A stretch of 64,000 nt of DNA. It comes from Gnetum montanum (taxonomy: Eukaryota > Streptophyta > Gnetopsida > Gnetales > Gnetaceae). This document shows, piece by piece, positions 13,101 through 23,887 of the stretch (positions within the stretch are counted from its first letter, which is position 1; the number at the start of each line of letters is the position of its first letter). The notes below the pieces were generated by a model that worked only from the letters and a program-made list of their open reading frames with translations, was not told the origin of the DNA and made no database searches. The stretch spans positions 62,001 through 126,000 of the forward strand of contig MNCI01014639.1 of the NCBI GenBank assembly GCA_015680685.1, given 5' to 3'. A program made the position numbers and the translations under genes.

Positions 13101-13725
13101 AATATGGCAAGCTTAACAAATTCAACAACACAATGGTATTGTAGATTTAATAGCATAACAACACGTCAAGCCTAAAAGACCTTACTACGTACTAGCATAC
13201 CATAATAAAAACATTACAAAGTGTAGACAAGTGAGAGTTTACTTTGCTATAGCCATCCAAACCATAATTTGGCTATACAAAATAACTCGCGTAGTACTAC
13301 GTTGAACATGTATTGCATTTTTCAAATTGCGTAGATGGCCAAACCCTCCTAAGCACAGTGCACTACACTAGTCATGTACTAAGCTACCCAGGTTCACCCA
13401 AATCCTTGCGACGAGGTAATCGCAACAATGGTGGCCAAGGCGATACTGCATGCAGCTATAGCATAATGTCCATATCGCCACTGTGGCCAACCAGCGATGG
13501 CGGCAACGTAGCAACCAAAACTTTGACCAATCAAGTGAAAAACAACATAGATTTCAACAATAACAATTGCAGAAGTCTGAACAACAAAGGAAACACAATA
13601 GCTTATTGAGAAGACAGAGTCTCCTCCTGCACTATAACGTGTGCCTGAGTTAGGTGCCCCAAAGTGTCCTTGACTTCGTCCACATTAGCGAACCCTTGGT
13701 GCTTACGTTTACCTTCAGGTGTCAT
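10137..13725 (-). pseudogene. Element B antisense gene, spliced, homologous to the element A antisense gene
   Basis: It lies on the minus strand between protease and RT. The proposed ATG is 13725-13723 (MTPEGKRKHQG), about 135 bases below a TATA box. Exon 2 starts after an acceptor (ATTGTAG) at 12738 and encodes VIFWSHLSTE...YNTLFVARHMSTYF, matching element A exon 2. Introns supported by GT/AG ends are 12250-12339, 11873-11979 (donor weak) and 10200-10293; the last is 94 bp, as in A. The block near 11467-11721 (MDLVLAINPS..., LVDSFFEKVD) matches A exon 4, and that near 10303-10488 (NWTNIMEGDIL) matches A exon 7. The final exon ends with TAG at 10139-10137. The donor of intron 1 is unclear. 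There are several stops. Function is unknown. Confidence 0.7.
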
Positions 13726-13857
13726 TGCTTCACTCACAAATGCTATTAGCTACTACACTATGCTATTTTTCTTTCTCTCAACACGATCACACTTTGCTTT
13801 GGATGTGGCCTCTGTGCTCTGATAATTAAAATGATAAGTTTACCAAGGGTAAACCCC

Positions 13858-13865
13858 TATTTATA
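13858..13865 (-). promoter_or_regulatory. TATA box for the element B antisense gene
   Basis: On the minus strand this reads CTATAAATAG, identical over ten bases to the box ahead of the element A antisense gene (45932-45941). It lies about 135 bases upstream of the proposed ATG. Confidence 0.6.
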
Positions 13866-14039
13866 GCTGACACAGTGAAAAGAACTTGCCATTTTTGCAC
13901 CCCGAGTAATGTGGGATGCCCCATGTAGCATAGTACTACCATGTCATAAACCCGTGGTAGCGTAACATTCTGATTTGCAAATAGGTCAGCCCAACTAAAA
14001 ATTTCACCTCACCTTAAATTAGAAACCTACCCTTACGAA

Positions 14040-14340
14040 GCTTGCACACCACAGTCTGCAAAGACCTTAAACTAGCAACTTTATTCAAAAACCTATGCAC
14101 CACAGTCCGTAAAGACCTTAAACTAGTAACATTCTACGAAGCCTACATATTAACGATCCGAAAATACCTTAAACTAGTAACCTTATCAATCAACCTATTA
14201 ATAGTTTGCAAAGACCTTAAACTAGTAACTTTACCTTTACAACTTGTTAACGGTCCACCACGACCTTAAACTAGTAGACTTAGCATCAATTGCATGTTCG
14301 AATCCACTCACGGTCTGTCAAGACCTTAAATTGGTAATTT
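14040..14340 (+). repeat. CTTAAACTA repeat block 2 of element B (before RT)
   Basis: At least six diverged units of the form AGTCCGYAAAGACCTTAAACTAGTAAC, spaced about 50 bases apart. It lies upstream of the antisense TATA box and just upstream of pol, the same place as block 2 in element A. Confidence 0.8.
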
Positions 14341-14472
14341 GCAAATTTGGGAAAATGTTTGACAATCATTGCATGTTTTATTACTACTTTGCAAATATTT
14401 ACTATTATGCTCCATAGCTTGAAATAGGTATCACTTGACCGAGCTTCTTCTTATTGTGGCAGGTTGAACAAG

Positions 14473-17400
14473 ATGGCCATGAAGCATGATCTACACTCAC
14501 TTTTGACCTTGACAAGTACTCATGGCAAGCTTACAAGATATCTAAGCTTAGAGTCAATAGACTAGGATTCATCTACTAATAACACTGTAGCATCCTTGGA
14601 AATGTCCCTAGATTGGCCTGAACACTTGGTCCAAGCCTTAGACTTAGAGGCTGGGGATGTGATCGAGGACCCTCTCATCAAAGCACTGGTAACAACATCC
14701 AGGGAAAAAATAAAAACACGAAAACTAAGTTCCCTCCTAGATCAACAAATGCAAAAAGATGTATCCAGAGTCCTTCAAGACAACATCAAAGTATTCGCAT
14801 GGTCTTATAACAACATGTTGGGCTTACACCCATGGCTAATACAACATAACATTTTATTGGACTCATGTGTCAAACCGATTAAACAAAAGGCTCAAAAGAT
14901 TAAACCAGAAATCGCACTAGCTGTACATGATGAAATCACTAAGCTATACCAAGCAAGTTTCATTCATGTGGTCAATTACTCAAAATGGGTGTCAAACATC
15001 GTTGTAGTCTCTAAGAAAATGGGAGGGATACGAATCTGCCCAGACTTCTGGGATCTAAAAAATGCAACAATTAAAGATGAATTCCCACTACCAAGTATCG
15101 ATTAGCTTATCGACACTATGGCTGGTCATGCTTTACTATCCTTCATGGATGGGTTCTTGGGTTATAATCAAATTTTCCTAAATCTAGAGAATTAGTTGAC
15201 AACTACGTTTATGACCCCTTGGGATATCTTTTTTTATACTATGATGCCACTTGGTCTAAAGAGCACTGGAGCAACCTATCAATGAGCCATAACCTACATA
15301 TTCAGTGACTACCTCCTAGAGAGACTAAACGATTACATGGATGACATAGTGGTCAAGTCTAAGATAGCTATTGATCATCCCACTGATCTAGATGTAGTCC
15401 TGAAGCATTGTCATAGGCATGACCTATTCCTTAATCCAAATAAGTATGTGTTCAGTGTAAAAATCAAGTTCATGCTAGGGTTTGTAGTATCAAAGGCTAG
15501 AATAGGAATCGACCCTGACAAAGTTAATGCCCTAGTTAACCTAGCACCTCCTACCAACCTTAAATAATTGCATAGGTTGCAAGATAGAATACAGTTCATC
15601 AGAAGGTTTATAGCAATGTTGACTGACAATTTACACCCCATGCAATACTTATTAAAGAAGGGAGTTAACTTTGAGTGGACAACACAATGCCAACAAGCCT
15701 TCGATGACTTGAAGAAAAAGCTTTTACACCTCCCAACTATTTACCCACCATAGAGAGATAAGCCTTTCTACATCTACCTTGCTACTTCAGACATGTCTAT
15801 CACAGCGTTGTTATGCCAAAAATGAAAAGATGGCTCTGAAACCCTAGTCTATTACTTGAGCCACGCATTGATAACATATGAAGAAAAATACAATGAAGTG
15901 GAAAGGAATTGTCTCACTTTATTGTTCATGGTAAAACAGTGGAGACACTATATGTTCTATAGCCAACTGAACATTATATACAAAAGCAATGTACTTTGGG
16001 ATATCATGAACAACTTTTATGAAAGTAGTAGGATAGCCTTATGGAAAGCAATAACAATGGAATTCAATTTACACTATGTAGCCCAATCGTCAATGAAAGG
16101 ACAAGAGATAGCTACGTAGCTTGCAACCTCACCCATTGATTATCAAGCAACCAAAGAACCTGAATTCCCTAATGAACATGTTAGCAGTATCAACCTTATG
16201 CCATCGCATTTCAAGGTTGCTTTGCATTTCAACGATGCCTCAGCCACACGAGGTGGCAATGCTACCACTATCATTACATTCCCCTTAGGAGACATGCAAC
16301 CTTTTTCTTATCGCTTCACGTTCCTTTGTATGAACAATGTAGTTGAGTATGAAGGACTCCTTAGGGGCCTCTTAGCAGCCTAGCAATTAAAAATTTGACA
16401 TTTGGTAATTTGAGGTGACTCTGAACTTTTTGTCAACTAAATCACTGAGGTCTACACCTGTAAATCTTCACATTTATAGCCTTACTATGATTTGGCCAAA
16501 AACGTATTGCAATAGTTCACCACAATAGACATCCAGGATGTGCCACACAATGAGAAAGCCATAGCCAATGCCTTAGCTATGCTAGCATTAAACATGACAT
16601 CACACCTATTCATGACTCTACCTACTTCAATAATGGCGTGCATAGACCCTATCACCCAAGCAGTACATGTGGCCTCTGTAAGCACTACCAACACCCAAGA
16701 GTGATACACTAATGTGAAAGCCTAATTACAACATGATGAACCCCCACACAGCTTGACACCCGCCCAAAGGAATGCAATCCGAAAGCAAGCACAACAATAT
16801 GTCCTGGTAGGAGATAATATCTTGTGTAAATGCTCCTTTGATGGAATATTGTTAACTTGCGTTGGTCAGAAGGAGGCACAAAAAATCATTAGGAAAGTCC
16901 ATGAAGGACAATGTGGAGGATACATAGCTCCCAGGGCTATGACAGCTAAGATTAGATGCCTAGGGTATTACTAGCCTTGAATGGAATGGGACTGTTTTGC
17001 TAATGTCAAGATGTGTGACATGTGCCAACATCACACAAACCTTATACACGTGTCACCTACTAAGTTGCACCCTACACCCTACACAGATCATGTGGCCATT
17101 CCAACGATGGGGACAAGATATCATAGGACCCATAACACCTAAGTCTTCTGCAGGGCATAACTTCATCATTACTACCACTGAGTACTTTATGAAGTGGGTA
17201 GAAGCTATCTCCCTTAGAAAAACTACATCTCAACAGGTTTGCCACTTCATCCTAGACAACATCATAATAAGGTTTGGTCTTCCCATGACTATTGTGATAG
17301 AAAATGGGCAATAGTTTAGTGCTACGGAAACCAAAACCTTTTGTAGCAACCTTGGCATTAAGAAATCTTTCTTGTCGCCATATTACCCATAGGCTAACAG

Positions 17401-17950
17401 TCAGGAAGAAGCTACAAACAAGGTCATCATCAACTTACTTAAAATAATGTTTATCAATAGCAAGAGACGATGGCACAAGCAAATACTCTATGTGCTCTGG
17501 GCCTACCATACGACATGTAGGACGGCTACAGGTAAGACCCCCTATAGGCTAGTCTCCGGATCTAAAGTAGTGTTGCCTCTTGAATTGCAGGTACCATCAC
17601 TATGGATGATCTTTTCAAGTGTCGTAAATAAAGCCCAGAATGACAATTCAAGGATCATTGATCTCAACTCCCTAGAGGAAGAGTGTGCACAAACAGTGGA
17701 TCACATCGAATGGTATTAGGACAAGCAGCAGCAAAAGCATCATGCAAACCTACATCGACAATAGATTAAAAAAGGGGATCTAGTCCTCACAGCTGTGCAT
17801 GAACATGTAGAAAAGTTTTCAACAAATTGGGAAGGTCCATTCGTAGTCACAAAAGCCTATAAGAACAGAGCCTTCAAGCTGGTAGAAATGGATGATAGAG
17901 AGTTTGCAAATCCTATGAACCACTTATACATGAAGTCATACTTTGTCTAA
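14473..17950 (+). pseudogene. Element B pol: RT, RNase H, second RNase H, integrase
   Basis: Replication polyprotein. The start at ATG 14473 lies 11 bases after an acceptor-like TTATTGTGGCAG, a layout shared with element A. The first part to about 17080 is one frame with stops; a single frameshift near 17070-17090 carries integrase into the next frame. RT shows FMDGFLGYNQI (near 15145) and YMDD at 15334-15345. The canonical RNase H follows (about 15740-16120), then a second, archaeal-type RNase H (about 16200-16620; FNDAS, VVEYEGLLRGL), a hallmark of the Tat lineage. Integrase shows a zinc-binding region (near 16900-17040), the core and EEATNK near 17405-17425. Inactive. Confidence 0.88.
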
Positions 17951-17962
17951 TGTAGAAGAAAG

Positions 17963-18855
17963 GTAAGAATCAATATTCCACTACAACTATAAACTGGCAT
18001 CCATAGTCCATCGTGACTATAAATTGACACATATAGTCCGCTATGACTATAAAATTGCACAGACGATCCACCATGACCTTAAACTGGCCCATCCAGCATC
18101 CGCTATGATGATAAACTAGCATAGTGGTCTGTTAGGACCATAAACTAGTACAACGGTCTGCTAGGACCTTAAACTAGCATGGCGGTTTGCTAGGAACTTA
18201 AACCAATATATCAGACAGTCTACTAAGACCTTAAACTGGGTTTGCGGCACAATGTTCCCAGCTCATAATCCATGACCATTCAAACAAGCGAGTGTGCACA
18301 GTGCCCATGCTGGGTGGAGTGTTGTAGTTCCAGAATGCATTTCACAATGATAAGAAAGCACCATTTGGAATGAATATGATGCCACTACCCCTGGCATCTT
18401 GTTGATCCTCCAGAGATGTCATCTGACATCTTTCTGACCTTCCGAAGCTACTACTACCATGACCTATTACCCTAGCAGTAGCTTCCATTGTCAACACCTG
18501 TTGCTGGAGCCCTAGCATTATTGTGACCCCACCAGAAAGTTGCTACCCTCTAGTCCTTGTTATCATCAGAGCTCAAAATACATTCAACTATTGGGCCTTT
18601 CACATTACAACTAAACTACATGATTTTTGCCCTAGGTGGGGACTCCTAAGCACTCGCATCGCCTCAGCTCCTAGCCCCCGGTGCCAACCCCTTCAACCTA
18701 CCGCTACCAGAGACACTGCCAGTCTTCATGCTTTAGATGTTTCTTGCCTCAGCAATAGTACTTGTCACTTCATTGATTTCTAAAGAAAGTAAGACCTTTT
18801 CCTAACTACATTTCATGGTTACATTTCTTTGGTCTGCTTTTTGTTGCGTTTGTAG
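17963..18855 (+). other. Putative intron after integrase in element B
   Basis: A donor AAG|GTAAGAAT lies 13 bases after the pol stop, and an acceptor GTTGCGTTTGTAG|G follows 893 bases later. Element A has a matching pair at 49910-50425. Both intervals contain repeat block 3. No transcript evidence is available. Confidence 0.4.
17985..18245 (+). repeat. CTTAAACTA repeat block 3 of element B (after integrase)
   Basis: About nine diverged units of the form GTCCRCTATGACTATAAACTAGCA or GGTCTGCTAGGACCTTAAACTAGCA, about 30 bases each, continuing from the end of pol. Confidence 0.8.
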
Positions 18856-19646
18856 GATACGGGCTAAGATGGCGTCAGTTAGAAATGCATTTCACCATGA
18901 GGATAGGACACCACATCATTCCAAGGTGATCACTTTGACTATCTTAGCTACTTGGAAGTGCACATCCTTCCCCTCCTCTTTAACGTTCATCATCTCATTT
19001 CTCAAATTCTTGGTTTCTCTTTTCACATCCCTTTTACAAGTTTTCTCAACATAAATCCCTTCCATATGCTCAACCACAAAGTCCATGACACACATAATGC
19101 AATGCGCCACATGGGAAGCATTTGTAAGTAGTTCAAAACCCCACATGGATGTAACACAACTCATCCTTGGGAGGAAACACCTGTCCTGCAACAACAAGGT
19201 TGTTTGCAAATGAATATGGCTAAACAACAAAAGAAAAGCACAAAAGTGTAATAGAGCTAAAAAAACAAATAAAAAAGAGGTAGAAAAAAGAGAGGAAAAG
19301 AAAAAGAGCATGTGCCTAAAGCAAATGGAACACTAGCTATTTTACAATGATCCTCTCCAATCATTCCAATGAGAGGCCAGAAGCCAATAAAAGAAAAGAT
19401 GTCCACGCAGGACAATTCCCTCAAAATTATTCCAATGAGGAACCCCGCTAAGTTTCCATCTTACCTTTTCCTGAACCTACCCCCTCAAGTCCATCCTTTC
19501 CCTTTTCCCCTACACAACTATCTTGTTACTCCAAAGCACAGCAAAGAGACTTCTGAGCAATCACCAGAGAGTGATGTTGGCAACTTGTCCTTCATGGTGT
19601 TTCGTATTCTTTATCAACATCTATCAGGTGGATCCTTTAGACGTCA
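18856..19646 (+). other. Element B 3' region before the polypurine tract
   Basis: Short open stretches occur on the plus strand, for example MASVRNAFHHED at 18869 and one ending just before the polypurine tract that has a distant counterpart in element A near 51140-51225. None is a recognisable domain. A minus-strand candidate exon is listed separately. Confidence 0.4.
18916..19185 (-). other. Candidate minus-strand exon in the element B 3' region
   Basis: On the minus strand an acceptor-like TTGTTGTTGCAG ends at 19186. It is followed by an open frame of about 89 codons with a Lys/Glu-rich, coiled-coil-like tail (KTCKRDVKRETKNLRNEMM). I could not match it to anything and see no counterpart in element A. 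It may be chance or a remnant of a second antisense gene. Confidence 0.25.
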
Positions 19647-19661
19647 ATAAAGAGGGGCTAG
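19647..19661 (+). promoter_or_regulatory. Polypurine tract of element B
   Basis: AATAAAGAGGGGCTAG lies immediately before the 3' LTR and matches AACAAAGAGGGGCCAA at the same place in element A. It primes plus-strand DNA synthesis in LTR elements. Confidence 0.8.
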
Positions 19662-21440
19662 TAAAAAACCATAAAATTTCAAGACCCTCATGTATCACCA
19701 GATTCTTGGAATCTAGGCAAGGGCTTCCACAAGTTTAGCATCATGACAGTTCGATAGGAAAATGTAGGCACTAAGGTTGGACTGTCCAGTCTAGCAAGTT
19801 TTCTATCTCTAGAGTTGACAAGCCTAATGGAATCTCTAGCCTACCCACCTGGACAATTCACCCAACTAACAGTCTAATTAGAAACTATGTCAGGAGTTGC
19901 CAAAAGTTTTTGGGATAAGCAAAACACTTCAGCAAGTTTTCTAGTGAAGAAGTCTACTATGCTATGCAGCATAGCAAGCCTTGAAAGATAGTTTCTCAAG
20001 CATTCAAATGCGAATTGACAGAATGATTTCAAAACAAGTCAAAGTTTAATCAATGCAAGGTGCTACGCTATGCTACGCTATGTAGCATATCATAGCATAG
20101 GAAAGGAAAAGCAGAAAGGCCCATCTCGCCAGTGATTCCAACAAGAAAGTTGCACTCGACAACACTTCAGACTCCAAAACCAGTTGCCTTGCTTAGTTCC
20201 TAGGCCTTAAGCAAAGTTTCTTTATACAAAATGGTGGATCAAGCAAAGGAGTAGGATACGCTGGCTACTACACTATGCTATGCTACAAAGCATAGCGCAA
20301 CATAGAAATAATGCAAAAGCAGCAAGAGTGTTCCAAACGTAAGTTCAGCAAGTTCAAAGGCTTCCCAACATAAAGGAAAAAAGTTGCAGTTGTTAGCATG
20401 ACCAAGCCTTAGACAAATGCTTTTATCCACTTATACTATGCCAATGTACTCAATAGCATGAGTAACACAACACTGGTATGGAAGCATCAAGATGTCTTTG
20501 GGAAACTCTAGAACTTTTTGACAGCAATCTTCCTTACTCTAGCATCTCCTTGGCAAAATCAGCAATGTTACTTCATTTTGCACACCCACTGGTTAGCTCC
20601 CAAAACATTGTTCCTATGCTTAACCTTGCTCGTAAAAGTAGGGAAGATGTAGTCCTGGAGTGTAAGCTCCATTTTTTCTTGCATTATTAGCACACTAGAT
20701 CTTGACACATGCAATCCTAGTGGTATAGTCACAGTGTAGCAAAGTTCATGTCTAGCATTGCACACCTACACGGTATGGACATGACAACACCTTGTGGGGT
20801 CCAAGACACATGGCATCCAAACCACAATTCTCTCCTTCTCCTAGTCCTATAAATACCCTAGAAAACAATGCTTAAAGGGTTGGCTTTTTCATTCAAATAG
20901 TTGGCATTTTTATTGACATTGACAAGAGTAGTTAGCTTGTTGGCTTTTCACATTGGCTAGTCAGCTTCCTAGCAAATAGAGTTGGCTTTTTGCTGCAGTT
21001 GGCTTTTAAGTTAGTTTTTAGAAGGCATAATTGGCATTCTCCTTGAGCATTCTAGTTACCTTTGAGTTCTCTATATCTCTCTAGCATTGCATAACCTATT
21101 ATACACCTTTCAAGTAAGGCAAAGAATCGAATCTGCGACCTTGAGGCAGTGCATTTTCTCACCTGAGTTTGCTCTATTATTTCTTTACTATTATAGTTAT
21201 TTTGCACTATTTTCTTCATTCTACATTTATTGATCACTGATTTACCTCGCATGTCTTGCCTTCGAAACAACATTTACATAAGGTTAAGATACACCAATTA
21301 AGTCCTTGTCTGATTGACCAGACTGTTCAGGGTGCCTCGTTTCCATTTTTCTCCAACATGGCCCTTGCATAGATCTGGAGTTAAACTATTTGCCCAGCAA
21401 CCTCTCAGTGTTCTAGCCATCAACATTTTCAATTGCTACA
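19662..21440 (+). repeat. Element B 3' LTR
   Basis: It aligns with 3748-5584. Its first two bases are TA instead of TG, and it ends GCTACA. The TATA box (20848-20855) and the GCATAGC-type palindromes near 20060-20100 and 20270-20300 are kept. Confidence 0.9.
20848..20855 (+). promoter_or_regulatory. TATA box of the element B 3' LTR
   Basis: TATAAATA in the context GTCCTATAAATACCC, the counterpart of 5015-5022. Confidence 0.65.
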
Positions 21441-21445
21441 AGCAA

Positions 21446-22563
21446 GACCCCTCTCAATTCGTTCCCATAGACTAGCTGGACACCTTCAGGATTGAGCAAC
21501 TCAACAAATTGTTGGTGGATAATAAAAGAGTGGCAGAGGAAAGAGAGAAGGTCGACTGGGATGCCTCCAAGGCACAAGCGCAAACCTATGCACATGCCAA
21601 GGTGCTCAAGGCCTTACAAGAAGAAAATAAATAGCTTGTTACTCACAATATTCGGTTAACTTCTATGGAGAAACAAAAGAACATTCTCAAAGAAAATTTC
21701 TAGCAACTATGAGAACAGTTGATCAGGGTCAACCAGGACATGAACTCTTTGGCTAGAGAAAATTGAATCCTCTTAATGGAGGAGGTATGTGTCATCCATC
21801 AAAAGACATCCATTGAAATAAGTGCATGAAAAAATAAGTTCAAAAGGCATAAAAATTAAAGGAGGATTTCTGAGACTAGATGGGAATGTACAAGAAAGTC
21901 ATCAAGAAGGATATCCATATGGCCAAGGCCCACATCAATGCTTTCAATGCTCAACACACTGATTGGAAGGCCATATTGGACACATATGCATTTTCCTAAC
22001 AAGATGAACTTAAAAGCTAGGACCTATAGATTTAGGATCTCACAGAGTACGTGGAGTTGGAAAATCTACGATATGCCAATGTAGCCATGTTGATAGCAGG
22101 TTTCCCAAGGACAGAGCTTGAGAGGTAGGTAGCTACCACCTATTCCAAGTATGACGTAGAATTTTCAAAATACAATAAAAAATTGCAGAAGCTAGAAGTC
22201 ATAAATTCTAAATTAGAGCTAGATAAAGTAAGCTACCAAGGATAAAAATATGTCCCAATGGACTTGGCTCAATGGCTTACAGACTTTCAAGAGTATAGGG
22301 ACAGGGCTAGAGCCTACGAGGAGGAACAACGATTGTTTTTAGCATCATAGATCAAAGAAAATAAAATGTTTCCACAACTACCATGTTCATGGGAGGTGCC
22401 GACTCCATCAAACATTGGAGCATTAGCATGGATGGCATAGGATCCCCAAACTAGAAAGGAAATGCTCTGGGCACTACTTCAACATCATCAAATCTCAAAA
22501 ATTGGAGCATAAGACAAGGGGAAGCAACCCATGGAAGAGTCACCACCACCTGGAACCACATGA
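21446..22563 (+). pseudogene. Element C accessory ORF, 3' part
   Basis: This continues the ORF interrupted at 3747. The codon phase at 21446 (GACCCCTCTCAA) is exactly the one left at 3745-3747 once element B and one target copy are removed. It begins with a coiled-coil-like region (RIEQLNKLLVDNKRVAEERE), changes frame between about 21840 and 22070, and ends at TGA 22561-22563 after a proline-rich tail. The block NAFNAQHTDWKAILDTYAF near 21935-21997 resembles NLKCQDWKAFASKVCKW in exon 7 of the element A antisense gene. Function is unknown. Confidence 0.65.
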
Positions 22564-22743
22564 GTTCCACAAAATTTTGTAATTTTATGATTTTACATTG
22601 TCTTATGATGTGTCCCAATTTTTTTCTATTAAGTTCTCCACTGCGCATGAACAAATTCCTTGTCAATCACTAATCCCATACCTATACATTATGTAATCAA
22701 TGGGGCTTGTTCTCATTTTGACTTGAGGATGAGTTTTCATTCA

Positions 22744-22755
22744 ATTTTGGGGGTA
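22744..22755 (+). promoter_or_regulatory. Polypurine tract of element C
   Basis: TTTTGGGGGTA directly precedes the LTR start TGATGAATTG. Upstream is the GACTTGAGGATGAG motif often seen before the 3' LTR of Athila/Tat elements. Confidence 0.55.
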
Positions 22756-23659
22756 TGATGAATTGTGATTCATCAGGCTATGATATCGAACCCCTGATAT
22801 CAGATCCATGATATTGGGTACACGATATCACAACACAATAATGATATCGGATACATGATATTGTGACTCCTACATGAGCTTATAAATACACATGTAGGCA
22901 CATGAGAGAAGTAAGTCTTTTAAGTTTTAAAAATAGTTACCTTTTTAGTTAGTTTTAGAAGTTAGTTCATTTCTTAAGTTCATCTTAACCCTTTCTGCTA
23001 GTGCATGCCTGCAGTGTGATCATTGTAATTGTATGGCATCCTTTATTTGAGTGTGACATACTTGGACATGCACATGACCAAAAATAAAGATTGATATTAC
23101 TTGATCATTGTAGCATTCACTTAGTTTAATTATTTAATTATTATTATTATTTATTACTTTTGTAGTTAATATATCTTTACCCTAAACTCCTTAATTGTGG
23201 AATGACTATGAATTAATCACGAGCATTCAAGTGTGAGTACTTGGTATCCCAGTAGTGTACCTAGGCCATGCACTTGGTAATCCCAGTGGTAGTTGTGCAT
23301 GAGGTCCAAGATGTGTATGGATGATTAAGGAATATATGCTCATCACACTTAGGCTAGCTTAGATTCTCTTCCCCTATCTCATATTAGCTTAATTCTCTCC
23401 CTTTTCCTCCTATTTTAATTAAAGATTATTTTCCATTACTTCCAGGAGTAGCATTAGTTTAGGAACACATCATACACCTCACTCTAGACTAAACCATATG
23501 TGACAAAGAAAATACTAGTCCAGGTGGGAAGACAGTGAACTACGATCAACGAGTAACTATCTAGATACCACAACTAGCCTGTCTATGGAGTTTAACTAGA
23601 TCGTGTGTGAAATGCTCATATTTGTATGGTTGTGTGTAGGGGTACCTCCAAACTCATCA
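22756..23659 (+). repeat. Element C 3' LTR (Athila-like family shared with D)
   Basis: TG at 22756 and CA at 23659. It aligns with the LTR at 62479-63296 through many blocks, for example GATCATTGTAATTGTA, TACTTGGTA(T/A)CCCAGTAG and CTAGTCCAGGTGG. It contains TATAAATA at 22881-22888 and AATAAA near 23093. Confidence 0.88.
22881..22888 (+). promoter_or_regulatory. TATA box in the element C LTR
   Basis: TATAAATA, matching 62564-62571 in the element D LTR. Confidence 0.6.
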
Positions 23660-23887
23660 ATAAGTTTTAAATTTTTTGTTTACAGCATGTGTAAAAGTAA
23701 AGAAAAAGAAAGAAATGATGTAATAAATTAGTAAAAAATGCAAATGAAAGTATAAACTTAGCCTACATGCATAAATAGTAAAATACAATACATAAATAGG
23801 CATAACAATGTAGCAAAGAAAAGTTAGCTTACATGGATATTAGTTATATGGCTATAAGGGCCTAGGGTGGAAGGCTCGAGGTGCACT
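23660..23887 (-). other. Element E sequence just after the protease stop
   Basis: Noncoding. On the minus strand it contains CATGTAAGCTAAC near 23838, a donor-like GTAAGC about 50 bases after the stop codon. Confidence 0.3.

Larger units (their letters stand above)
3748..21440 (+). mobile_element. Element B: complete, decayed Tat-like Ty3/gypsy element with an antisense gene
   Basis: Two related LTRs (3748-5584 and 19662-21440) flank a degenerate primer-binding site, gag-protease, an antisense gene, pol and a polypurine tract, in the same order as element A. The flanking 5-mers are AACAG (3743-3747) and AGCAA (21441-21445), a poor match explained by two transitions. Stronger support for the ends is that removing B plus one 5-mer lets the interrupted ORF of C continue in frame. 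Length is 17,693 bp. All coding parts carry stops or frameshifts, and the 3' LTR start has become TA. Confidence 0.9.
2078..23659 (+). mobile_element. Element C: Athila-like LTR element, 3' half, split by element B
   Basis: What remains is a long accessory ORF (2078-3747 and 21446-22563), a short polypurine tract and a 3' LTR (22756-23659). The LTR is the same family as the 5' LTR of element D, which has an Athila-type primer-binding site and lies in the same orientation. Orientation therefore rests on LTR polarity. Element B interrupts C at 3748-21440, and C appears to sit inside element E, just past its protease. The left boundary and C's own gag-pol are not seen; 2078 is simply the ORF start. 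Confidence 0.7.

Noticed and set aside
10137-13725. Captured host gene fragment rather than an element gene
   Set aside because: The same gene, in the same orientation and place, occurs in at least two distinct element families, so it is a stable component; an ancient host origin stays possible.
2078-22563. Envelope gene in element C because of its position before the 3' LTR
   Set aside because: No signal peptide, transmembrane segment or cleavage motif is visible; the protein looks basic and coiled-coil-like instead.
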